DNA of 64,000 nt from Melanopsichium pennsylvanicum (taxonomy: Eukaryota; Basidiomycota; Ustilaginomycetes; Ustilaginales): contig OAPG01000005.1 in NCBI GenBank assembly GCA_900208305.1, positions 868,001 to 932,000 on the forward strand. Reading direction: 5' to 3'. Below, piece by piece: positions 1 to 8,445 of the stretch. A program made the translations under genes and the position numbers. The notes beneath the pieces are model-generated. The model had not been told where the DNA came from. It worked only from the letters and a program-made list of their open reading frames with translations, and searched no databases. How positions within the stretch are numbered: position 1 is the stretch's first letter; every line of letters starts with the position of its first letter.

Positions 1-894
1 ACGACGAGCAAGCGCCAAGCAAAGCGATTCTACCAAATTATGCGTCAAGGCCACCCTGAATATGGCTGCTTCATCTCTCCCGAAAAGACTCTGATCAACT
101 TCGACCTACTCGACGCAAGCTCCAGCAACGGCCCCCTGGTTCCTCGCATCTACAGCGAAGACTTCCCTTGGTGCGGTCTAACGATTTCGACCGTCAACCT
201 TGGCGTGTCTACCGATCTCGGGCGATACGCTGGAATTGACATCCGCGATACTCTCACCGTAGAATATTGTCGTCGCTCAGGGCAAGTTTTGGTGGAGAAG
301 ATGATCCAGTCTGTGAAATCCCGCTGTCACATTCTCTTTACTGATACGGCGCTGAACGGTGACAGGAGAGCTTATTCGAACATCTATAAGGCGTTTGTAG
401 TAGCTGCGGTCAAGTTCAGTGCATACCTTGGCGAGTTGCGGAGGTTCAAGATGGAGTTCACCACAGAGTTTCTCTACAATGCGATACAGAGGTTGGTAAG
501 GTTCACTGGCCTTTTCATCGGTTCGCGAGCCGCTAGCGCCAAGGCAAAGCTGGAAAGTGTGGGCTCAATTCGCAAGCTTGGAACGAGGAGAAGAGGGAGC
601 GCGAGAAACAGAGGTGTTCGTTGGAGAGTGAGCTGCGCTATTCAGCCGCAGAATGTGCACTGGTTGGGCCTCTCGGCATTCTTGACCGTGATTTCTCTCC
701 AAGGGTGGAAACGTAGGGGCGACGGGAAACAGCGCAGTCCATACTACCGCTGCATGGACGACGGAACCAGGCAATCACTAATTCGCATGATCGAAGCGGC
801 GCTGAAGAATGGCTCGCACCCTTCCGCCAGTAGGCGGATGGTTTGTGTCGCCGCAAAAGCATCAAAGGATGCGCTGAAGTCACTGCAGATCTGA
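1..894 (+). CDS. TERT: Telomerase reverse transcriptase, C-terminal part (5' end outside window)
   Basis: The frame is open from base 1 and ends at TGA 892-894, so about 297 residues of a larger protein are present. It opens with a motif D-like segment (HPEYGCFISPEKTLINFD), followed by the motif E 'primer grip' FPWCGL. The C-terminal extension (thumb) follows, with NIYKAFVVAAVKF and WLGLSAFL matching the helical signature of TERT proteins. Catalytic motifs A-C lie upstream of the window. By family knowledge, TERT copies the telomerase RNA template onto chromosome ends in the nucleus. No intron is needed in this part. The next gene, CDK11, starts 433 bp downstream on the same strand. The identification rests on the D/E motif pair and the thumb; a non-telomeric retroelement RT would not carry FPWCGL followed by this thumb. 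Confidence 0.9.
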   Translation, partial: TTSKRQAKRFYQIMRQGHPEYGCFISPEKTLINFDLLDASSSNGPLVPRIYSEDFPWCGLTISTVNLGVSTDLGRYAGIDIRDTLTVEYCRRSGQVLVEKMIQSVKSRCHILFTDTALNGDRRAYSNIYKAFVVAAVKFSAYLGELRRFKMEFTTEFLYNAIQRLVRFTGLFIGSRAASAKAKLESVGSIRKLGTRRRGSARNRGVRWRVSCAIQPQNVHWLGLSAFLTVISLQGWKRRGDGKQRSPYYRCMDDGTRQSLIRMIEAALKNGSHPSASRRMVCVAAKASKDALKSLQI

Positions 895-1327
895 TGAAGA
901 ACCGTCTGAAGACACCTTGCTACGGCTTTGAGGCCCCGCCATAGCTGGCGTCCTTTGAAATTTCCTGACACGTCCAAGTTTGCATGAAGTTGCTACCGTG
1001 ACATTCAATCAACGCTTTTAACATAGGCTGAAAGATAGAGGCTTTGTGTACGGCCAAGGATTGCGATGTATGAAGATTCAAGAAGTTGGAAACGGCGGCG
1101 AGATTTTGTATAATGTTAGACTTTCAGATATACAAAGGCACGACAGATTTCTGAGATCGCGACTTTCGGGATGTGCGCTCCCCCACGTTCAGGACCCTGA
1201 GAACAAGAGAAGTTGCTTTCGGCTTTGTGCTCTCTTCCTACAGACCCACCGACGCATGTGCAACTCGACCTTGGCAACAGCGCAATGAGGGTGCCTCCTT
1301 GCCGGTGAAGCTATATAAAGCTCCAAG
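895..1327. other. Intergenic: TERT 3' flank and CDK11 promoter
   Basis: There is no convincing gene here; an 80-codon frame at 1046-1288 has no recognisable features. The stretch should hold the TERT terminator region and the CDK11 promoter. A TATA-like octamer lies just before the CDK11 ATG. Confidence 0.6.
1312..1319 (+). promoter_or_regulatory. TATA-like element close to CDK11 start
   Basis: TATATAAA lies 8 bp before the ATG at 1328. If it were a working TATA box, transcription would start inside the annotated coding region. The next in-frame Met is far downstream, inside the kinase domain, so this is probably fortuitous or serves a minor transcript. Confidence 0.25.
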
Positions 1328-3142
1328 ATGACGGACCAAGATGGACGAGCACCGCCCGGTGCGTCCAATCAAAGTGATGGCGCTGCTTCGTCAGGTCTCT
1401 CGAGGGAGCGGGCTCTACGAGAGCGGCTAGCGGCGACTCGGGAAGAGAGAAGCGACACAAGTAATCAGCCCGTAAGCAAGCGACAAAAGCTCGAAGATAG
1501 TGAAGAGAGGTCGCACAACGGGGTCAAAGAGGACGCTACCGCAGCTGGTGTACCGGCCAATGAGTCGCCAATATCATCCCACCAAGCGACCTTGATACAG
1601 GAACTCGAGCTGTCACAGCATCCAGGATCGCCACGACAAGGGAAATCAGAGCCATTGAGGCGTGCCTCCACCTGGTCGGCTTTGCGCCGCTCAGCTCACC
1701 CTCCCATCGCTCCCTCTCGTTCAATATACAGCTACGAGCGCCTAAACCACATTCAAGAGGGTACTTACGGCGTTGTCTTCCGTGCTCATCCTCGAGATCC
1801 CTCTCCACCATCAAACGAATCTTGGACTTCGACCATTTCGGCGCTATCATCCTCTCGAGATGTCGCTGTGAAGAAGCTCAAGCTTTCAAAGAATGGTCTT
1901 GACAACACGGGTTTCCCAATCACATCTCTGCGCGAAATCCAAGCCCTCACCTTGGCCAAACAGCACTCTTACGTCATCCGCTTGCACGAAGTTTGCATTG
2001 GTAAAACACTAGACCAAATCTTTTTAGTGATGGAGTTTATGGAACACGATCTGAAGACGCTTCTCACTTCGTTCCACAAGGCTCGGAAGTGCTTTGCTCC
2101 CAGCGAGGTCAAGACTGTGATGCATCAACTCTTGACTGCAACCAAGGATTTGCATCAAGATTGGATCGTGCATCGCGATCTCAAGTCGAGTAATTTGTTG
2201 ATGGACAATCGGGGCCGTTTAAAGCTAGCTGATTTTGGGCTTGCGAGGAGGTTTGGCGATCCGATCTCGGGTTGGACACCTGCTACTCAACCACGACAAA
2301 GCGATGACAGAGCTGGCGGTGATCGTAACGGAGACGGTGGGATTGATGTGCATGGTTCGGGCGATGCATCATATGAAGATCAGGTAGGGGAAGGAATGAC
2401 AGATCTCGTTGTGACGTTATGGTATCGTGCACCGGAGCTGCTTTTACTCAATCAAATCCACCAGGAGCGCGAAGAACGTCGCAACAAAGCCCGTAACTAT
2501 GCCTCTAGCAAACGAAGCGCTTCCATCGACGACACATCCTCAAACACCCTTATTGAGTCACCATCGCTGCCACTGTACAACGAAAAGATCGACATGTGGA
2601 GCATCGGATGTATCTTTGCCGAACTGCTTCTCACCTCCAAGACTGGCGGCGGGCTATTTTCAGGCAAGGACGAGTATGATCAACTTCGTCGCATACGCCG
2701 AGTCTTAGGCCCTGCCAACACTGTCATCTGGCCCGACTTGCCTCTTTTCTCGTCTCCACCCGGTTCAAGCGCACCTTTATCATCATCGTCCGCAGTGAGG
2801 AGAGAAGAGAAAAAGATCAAGGACAGATTGGAAGACAAATTCCTTCCGACACGGTTGACACCTGCAACGTTGGATCTGTTGTTTCGATTGCTTCATTATG
2901 ATCCGAAACAACGTATTTCTGCTAGAGAAGCACTGGAGCATGAGTTCTTTCGAAAGGAACCCCCAAAAATGGCACATCCCGATTCGTTTGGTTCGTTTCC
3001 AAGTGTGGCCGCAGGACAGAAGATACCATACGATACGCCGAGTGCTCCTCCGAAAGGTAGGGCACAGGATCATCGATCACAAAAGAGATCAGACAACAAG
3101 AAGGGAGGAGAGTACCCGTTGGAGTTCGATTTCGATCTCTGA
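1328..3142 (+). CDS. CDK11: CDK11 (PITSLRE-type) cyclin-dependent kinase
   Basis: 604 residues, no intron. A Ser/Arg/Glu-rich N-terminal tail of about 135 residues precedes the kinase domain. The glycine loop is EGTYGVV and the catalytic lysine is in VAVKK. The family-defining PITSLRE helix is near residue 196. The HRDLKSSN catalytic loop, DFG near residue 302, TLWYRAPE and the IDMWSIGC motif follow. CDK11 kinases are nuclear, partner with L-type cyclins, and phosphorylate RNA polymerase II and splicing factors. Two insertions are unusual: about 45 residues rich in Asp/Gly lie between the DFG segment and VVTLWYRAPE, and about 40 lie between the APE helix and KIDMWS. All catalytic residues are present, so the enzyme should be active. 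The ATG at 1328 is used because no later Met precedes the kinase domain. Confidence 0.93.
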   Translation: MTDQDGRAPPGASNQSDGAASSGLSRERALRERLAATREERSDTSNQPVSKRQKLEDSEERSHNGVKEDATAAGVPANESPISSHQATLIQELELSQHPGSPRQGKSEPLRRASTWSALRRSAHPPIAPSRSIYSYERLNHIQEGTYGVVFRAHPRDPSPPSNESWTSTISALSSSRDVAVKKLKLSKNGLDNTGFPITSLREIQALTLAKQHSYVIRLHEVCIGKTLDQIFLVMEFMEHDLKTLLTSFHKARKCFAPSEVKTVMHQLLTATKDLHQDWIVHRDLKSSNLLMDNRGRLKLADFGLARRFGDPISGWTPATQPRQSDDRAGGDRNGDGGIDVHGSGDASYEDQVGEGMTDLVVTLWYRAPELLLLNQIHQEREERRNKARNYASSKRSASIDDTSSNTLIESPSLPLYNEKIDMWSIGCIFAELLLTSKTGGGLFSGKDEYDQLRRIRRVLGPANTVIWPDLPLFSSPPGSSAPLSSSSAVRREEKKIKDRLEDKFLPTRLTPATLDLLFRLLHYDPKQRISAREALEHEFFRKEPPKMAHPDSFGSFPSVAAGQKIPYDTPSAPPKGRAQDHRSQKRSDNKKGGEYPLEFDFDL

Positions 3143-3818
3143 TCCCCCACATCCGCCAGCCAATAAAAAAACGCCACACGATTGAATAGATTGCTTTTCG
3201 ATTGAATCGAGCAAAAGAACCCTGGAGATTGAGCCCAGGCATGGTGTGGTTGGGCTCACTCAGCTCCCTAGGCAAATGGTAGTATACTGTGCCGTTCACG
3301 AGGTAACCAGGTGCCGTGGGAGCCATTATCACGGAAGAAATCAACGAAGTGATCTCAATCTCGGTCTCCAGCTGAAATGAAGAGAGTGGCTCGGTAGCTG
3401 CCAACGACAACATTGGTGGTGCCTCGTCAACTTTCACAGTGTCCCTTCTGTCAACCTCAGCCTCAGATGCATCTAGTTGCTGGTCTCTACCCACCTCCTC
3501 TTGCGCATTATGACCTCCTTTTGGCTTTCTGCGGAGGCTGACATGAAGTTTGAGATCCGTCCTCGTGGTGTCTACCTTGGCAGGGCCATTGTCCAAACTG
3601 ATAGCCGTCATCGTGATGTTAGATGATGCCACAAAAAACGATGACAACAAAAACAACAATGACGGACCACTGCATCGAAGCACCGTTTGAGGGAATGGAT
3701 CGAAGGCAAGCTGACAGGCAGGATCGATTAGACGGAAGGGCCGTGATGCCCAACGAGATTGTTGGACGTGCCTCGAAAAAGTCGGGCTGGTCCGATTGGG
3801 ATGACTCGCGTTAGCCAT
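2922..3818 (-). CDS. Doubtful hypothetical ORF, antisense to the CDK11 3' end
   Basis: 298 codons from an ATG at 3818. No family is recognised. A hydrophobic stretch near residues 50-65 (SLLFLLSSFFVASS) resembles a signal anchor but sits far from the first Met; an internal Met at about residue 70 follows it. The middle (residues 75-200) is hydrophilic with acidic runs, like real protein. The last 75 codons are simply the antisense of CDK11, so if a gene exists its true 3' end is probably different or spliced. It may be a small secreted-protein gene with a wrong model, or chance. Confidence 0.22.
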   Translation of the reverse strand: MANASHPNRTSPTFSRHVQQSRWASRPFRLIDPACQLAFDPFPQTVLRCSGPSLLFLLSSFFVASSNITMTAISLDNGPAKVDTTRTDLKLHVSLRRKPKGGHNAQEEVGRDQQLDASEAEVDRRDTVKVDEAPPMLSLAATEPLSSFQLETEIEITSLISSVIMAPTAPGYLVNGTVYYHLPRELSEPNHTMPGLNLQGSFARFNRKAIYSIVWRFFIGWRMWGIRDRNRTPTGTLLPSCCLISFVIDDPVPYLSEEHSAYRMVSSVLRPHLETNQTNRDVPFLGVPFERTHAPVLL

Positions 3819-4149
3819 GTGAGATGAGCGCGGCTTCTGTACGCATCACCCGAGTAACAAACGAGGCGGACTTTTTGTGATCACTTCTTTGAACTCAAAC
3901 CCATTTGAGTGTTCTCAGACCCATTTGAGTGTTCAAGAGATCTCCACAGCCATGCAACTTTCACTCGACGCTTCAACAACCAAGCTGCTCGACGCCTCAA
4001 GGATTAAGCTCTAGGAGAGTAAGTTGATGCGTGAGACTGCTGCTGTTGAATGCAACATGGTTTCCGAAATGAGAATGTTACAGTACAAAAGCAGCGTAGC
4101 GACACAACGAGACATCTTGTATTTGGATCAAGTTGAGCCTCGGCTGACT
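3143..4149. other. Region between CDK11 and the SRF1-like gene
   Basis: The two neighbouring genes converge here. The minus strand has a doubtful open frame (see 2922-3818). A 20-bp direct repeat containing a small hairpin lies at 3893-3934. I see nothing else. Confidence 0.5.
3893..3934. repeat. Short direct repeat with hairpin
   Basis: The 16-mer ACCCATTTGAGTGTTC occurs at 3899-3914 and again at 3919-3934. The first copy is preceded by ACTCAAA, giving a 7-bp stem (ACTCAAA / TTTGAGT, loop CCCA) at 3893-3910. It lies in the convergent intergenic region. Confidence 0.7.
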
Positions 4150-6219
4150 CTATCTCCTGCTCCCACCGGTAACCCTGACGAAAATCCTGAACAACGACAC
4201 GGTGAGCACGATGAGGTAAGCCAACAAGCTCACAAACACCAGCCCGATCAAAGACCCCTGCAATCTGCAAATGTACGGTTTCCTACCCGGATGCAGAAGA
4301 GGACTTGGTCTATCCGCTGGTGGCTCCCTTGGTCCCACATAAGGGCTGCCGTAATTGACACAGATCAAAGTCGACGTAAAGTAATTGTCAAACGTAAGCG
4401 ACAACTCAGATGACCAAAGGCAGATGAAGACCAGTTCTACGACGGTGTACGAAAGTTTGGACTGAACCGTCCAGAGCCCGATGGGTCGACCAAAATACTC
4501 GAGCCAGATCTGAAACCCTACGTGTACAAGACTGAGGGGGGCAAAGATGATGGCAACGAGCGGAGAAGCACCGACAGCGTCATTGGCCTCTTCAGAGCGA
4601 AGGATGATGAGGAGCTTGATGGCAACTGCGAGAGTCGCAGAAGTGAAGGCGATATTAATGAGCCTGAACAGAAGCGGCACAAAGGGATTGTGGATGAGGA
4701 AGTTCTTCCAGGTGTCAAGCCATGCACCTCTACGGCCGTCTCTTGAGCCGATGGTTCGACCGGAATCGGTTCGGGGGAAGTAGCCTGCAGCATTCAACCC
4801 ACCGTGACCGCGCTCTTCTGGTTTCCAAGGTGATGCCCAGCCAGGTGTGGCGGGTTGGTGGACGGTGAACACTTCTGGGTGCTCCATGCGCGCTTTGAAA
4901 GACATTGTCGGATATTCCGGCTCATCTGGCTTGTGCTGTTTCTCAATGTCACGGTCGTCGGCTCGCGTCGTAGAAGTTCCATCAGGTGACGGAGAAACTT
5001 GACGCTGTTGATCTGTCAAGAATGCTGGATGGTTGCCGTTGCCCTGAGCAGCGGGAGAAACGAGTCTGGTGGATTGTGGTGTAGGCGTTCCGCGCTGCTT
5101 GTTGTTGAGCAGCCCACTCGCGCCCAAACCTGCTGCCATGCCATTCCAAGCTCCCGCGCCGAACCCGTAGCCGTGATGCGGTTCGAGACGATCTCCACTC
5201 GCGCGTTCTTGCATCTCGAAATCGCTATTGTGGCCGCTGCTGCTCGCGTCGGAATGTGATGAATCGGAACTAGAAGGCTGTTGCTTCTTCTTTTTGTTGC
5301 TTTGGCTGGCTCTGCGATTTTGGTTGTTGTCGTTCTTTCTGGGATTGGGTGACCCCTTCTCGAGCGTCTCCGAGCGCAGACGTTCATGATGAAAGGACAT
5401 GCGAAGATGATGTTCGTGAAGACGAGACCGGTACTTTTGCGGGAGTGTGAAAGTCCACCATCTGTCAGGCGACGTACTTTGCGCTTCCGCTTGCTCGAGA
5501 GCTTCTGGCGAAAAGGCACGGTCAAAGGTGATGCCGCTCTGCTCCTGGTTCTCTAGCGCACCTGATATGCGGTCCGAAGAGTGCCCGCGTTCGCTCCGAT
5601 CCTCGCTTCGCGTATCGGCGGCTGGTAAAGTAAGAGACTCTATGTCGCGCGCTGATCGTGAGATGCTGTGTGTTTGTGGGCTGGTAGCGGGCGAATTTAG
5701 TGGACTCGGATCTTCATCGCGTGCCCATACCGGGACTGTGACGATGGCAGGGTTGGCCCTACTTCTTCTACATGCCGTACCATTGCGGCTCCCAGAAGCA
5801 AGGTTGACCGAGCTTCCGGCTGCGGATGTACGGCTGCCCAGCTTTTGGTTACTGTGATTGTGAGCTAGTTGACTGGACCCCATGCCGTTCCTCGACTGGT
5901 TTGCGCTTGCTTCCCTCCTGTGCTGGAGTGATGTTCTGGGACCTATGGCAGTAGAGCCGGTCAGGGAGGTGGACCCGACTGCGGGCGAAGACGGAAGCGA
6001 TGCGTTGTTGCTCTTTCTTTGATAAGAAGGTGTTGCATGTAGGTTTTGCTCATCAAACTGTACGGAGGGTACCATGATGCTGGCTGGCCTGCTATGTGCG
6101 TCATCGTTGTTGGGATGTGCACCGGTCGAGTCTCGTGAGGTGGATCTTGTTGCGACCTCGAAGGTGGGAGGAGGAGCGAGACCAGATGGTTGCTCTTGAG
6201 ATGATCCGCGGTCCGACAT
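4150..6219 (-). CDS. SRF1-like multi-pass membrane protein (putative phospholipase D regulator family)
   Basis: 689 residues from the ATG at 6219. The frame extends 38 codons further upstream, but only from a TTG, so I use the ATG. The first 500 residues are disordered and Ser/Gln/Asn-rich. The C-terminal 190 residues hold four probable transmembrane helices, at about 515-537, 550-575, 585-605 and 655-680. The linker has conserved-looking LEYFGRPIGLW and SSELSLTFDNYFTS segments. This resembles fungal Srf1, reported in yeast to regulate the phospholipase D Spo14; the match is from memory of the family layout, not from a search. It converges with CDK11 and has a 12-bp minisatellite about 200 bp upstream. 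Confidence 0.6.
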   Translation of the reverse strand: MSDRGSSQEQPSGLAPPPTFEVATRSTSRDSTGAHPNNDDAHSRPASIMVPSVQFDEQNLHATPSYQRKSNNASLPSSPAVGSTSLTGSTAIGPRTSLQHRREASANQSRNGMGSSQLAHNHSNQKLGSRTSAAGSSVNLASGSRNGTACRRSRANPAIVTVPVWARDEDPSPLNSPATSPQTHSISRSARDIESLTLPAADTRSEDRSERGHSSDRISGALENQEQSGITFDRAFSPEALEQAEAQSTSPDRWWTFTLPQKYRSRLHEHHLRMSFHHERLRSETLEKGSPNPRKNDNNQNRRASQSNKKKKQQPSSSDSSHSDASSSGHNSDFEMQERASGDRLEPHHGYGFGAGAWNGMAAGLGASGLLNNKQRGTPTPQSTRLVSPAAQGNGNHPAFLTDQQRQVSPSPDGTSTTRADDRDIEKQHKPDEPEYPTMSFKARMEHPEVFTVHQPATPGWASPWKPEERGHGGLNAAGYFPRTDSGRTIGSRDGRRGAWLDTWKNFLIHNPFVPLLFRLINIAFTSATLAVAIKLLIILRSEEANDAVGASPLVAIIFAPLSLVHVGFQIWLEYFGRPIGLWTVQSKLSYTVVELVFICLWSSELSLTFDNYFTSTLICVNYGSPYVGPREPPADRPSPLLHPGRKPYICRLQGSLIGLVFVSLLAYLIVLTVSLFRIFVRVTGGSRR

Positions 6220-6417
6220 TTGTGCTTGCCTTCTAAACAAAGGGCTGAAGAAAGAGCTGGGCGCTGGTGAGCTAACACCCCGTCTAGTGAGATGAATGTT
6301 CGCACACGACGATTTGTGTAGGAGTTGCGACAATTGATTGATGTAATTTACTGTATGTAGCGGAACTGTTATTGATGTCTTTGTTGAAATTTAGAGGTGT
6401 TATGGATGGTTCGGTGG

Positions 6418-6513
6418 GATGATAGGTGGGATGATAGGTGGGATGATAGGTGGGATGATAGGTGGGATGATAGGTGGGTTGATAGGTGGACTGATAGGTG
6501 GGCGTGTGGGTGG
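6418..6513. repeat. 12-bp minisatellite (GATGATAGGTGG)n
   Basis: Five perfect tandem copies of GATGATAGGTGG (6418-6477) are followed by three degenerate copies. The repeat lies about 200 bp upstream of the SRF1-like ATG, in its promoter or 5' leader. A frame through it would encode a Thr-Tyr-His-Pro repeat, which I consider incidental. Confidence 0.95.
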
Positions 6514-6770
6514 GCCGATAGGATGGTGCGCAGACTGAGGATAAGGTGTGATTCTGTAGGTATGGTGGCACACTAGCAGAAGGTTACCGGAAGGCTATGA
6601 CGAGTGTGGCATTTGGAAATGTAGGTCAGCGCCAAAATCAAGCCTCTGCTCGTTCGCCAAAATAGGATCACATGCAGCTGTCACCGCCAAGACCTTCCTT
6701 TGCTTCGCCTTCCTCCCTCGGCCTCAATCAACGGCTCAACTTGATCAAAAGTTGCCACAACAGCTTACTC

Positions 6771-6787
6771 TACAGTAAATTACTGTA
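6771..6787. promoter_or_regulatory. Perfect inverted repeat TACAGTAA-A-TTACTGTA
   Basis: Eight-base arms around a single A. This is the cleanest of many related ACTGTA-containing motifs in the intergenic regions of this window. Its function is unknown; the symmetry would suit a dimeric DNA-binding protein. Confidence 0.4.
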
Positions 6788-8445
6788 CAATAACATTACA
6801 GCGCACTCCAACTAGATAGCAGTCCTCACGACCTTCATGGTGTGATATTAGAGATACACAGATTCCGAGTGTTCATGCACCTTCTCGACGGATCCATTTG
6901 AAGCATACAGTAGCATGCCTCGGTAGTTTTACCCGTTTCTGTGTTTTATTTTCCGCTTTCTAAATTCAGCTCGGTTTTGAGCGTTGGCGGGAGGAGGAGG
7001 AGCCAGAAAATGATCATTTTCAGAGGTGAGGAGAACGCCAAATTGCAGTAGCAAAGAGTAGACAATTGTTTGAGCAACAGCCCTCGAACATGTTGAAATG
7101 TCTTTTTTCTTTTTTCTTTTTTTTTTTGCATTAAGTCGCACCACAGCGCAGTAAAGTTACTGTACTAGAGAGTATACCTGCTCTGTATGCACGCAGCCAA
7201 ACATTCCGTCGCGTCTGAGCTTCACCAACATCAACAGCTAGCGCTTACATCTTCACTCTAACATAGACAGTACAGTACGAAGTCATCAGTTAATCCCCGT
7301 CTTTATTCTGCGCTGCACCATTCTTAGCAAAACCACCTCATACTTCGAACTCATGACTGTAAAAACAGAGCGAACGCATCAATGCTCATCTCGATTGTTT
7401 CACACCTTTAGCCATCCCAGTGCTTAGGGTGAATCGTTGTCGCTCAACTCCCGATAACAGGACCAGTGTCCCGATGGTATGCTGACTGCCTGAAATTTGT
7501 CATACACCTATGCTTCGAGATCTGATTTTGGAATGTCGCATTACCCGAAGCGCCTTTGGTAATACATCGAATGGCAAGCTGCAGCTGAATTACCATTCTT
7601 AATAGCCATCACCGCTGTGGCATGTTGCCAAGCGTCCACCATTTTGAACCGTTCAGCGCGCCAACAAAACTTTGGATGCGCCGCGGCAGCGTTCTTGGTC
7701 ACATGTTTATCATCATCATTGTCGTTTGTAATCCGACTCCTGTTGATCTCATGAACAAATCAATTCGTCCTAAGGCTGGTTCAAGATGCAGACATCGCCA
7801 AAAGCCGCACTCAGCGCATTCATGTTAGAAGGAGTGATATTTGCATCGAGCCGTACAGATGTATACAAAACTGGATCACGGATCGAATATGTCGAAGGGC
7901 ACGAATGAGAATCGGACGAAAAGGACCAGAAGAAAGAAAAAAAAAAAGTCAAAGTAGATCCGAGTTACGAAATGATATGTGTTGAGCTGACTAGCCCAAA
8001 ACCACGAGATTCCTCGATCAACAGGAAGGGGGAAGTGGAAAGGTTGGATGGGGAGAGGAAGGTTGGAAGCATGCGAGCAAATGCGGCCATAAAGTCTATC
8101 GAGACACAGGAAAAGGTAGCAGCGGGATGCAGGGTCGTACTCGCTGTGAGTGGCGAACCATATGGTGTTGGTGAGTCGTTGCAGATGTGGCGGTGAGGCC
8201 AAGACAACCAACTTTTGATGTAGAAAAAATGAACCGCGATGCTATGCCCGGATCCACGCGGCGTTGTGCAACAGGTGTTGCCCTAACTGAAATCCGGACA
8301 GCGAAGCCCGAGGCGAACAACGTAGTGATCATATCGGACATGCTCCGACGATCGAGACGGGTAGATAAGCGGACCGCAAGATGACAGGTAACGTCGACAT
8401 CGTCAGCGATGCTCGTGAAGGCTCGATGGGCGCTCGATCAAGTGC

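Larger units (their letters stand above)
6220..8445. other. Long intergenic region upstream of the SRF1-like gene
   Basis: 2.2 kb without a credible gene. It holds a 12-bp minisatellite (6418-6513), several ACTGTA-type inverted motifs (6342-6355, 6771-6787, 7149-7164) and a T-rich run near 7100-7130. All open frames are short and low-complexity. The part near 8385-8445 is the 3' flank of the ankyrin/CCCH gene. Confidence 0.6.

Noticed and set aside
6220..6333. 38-codon upstream extension of the SRF1-like protein
   Set aside because: Begins at TTG; the ATG at 6219 is the first Met and precedes typical disordered sequence.
6418..6513. Regular repeats considered as a CRISPR-like array
   Set aside because: The 12-bp units are directly tandem with no spacers, and the organism is a eukaryote.
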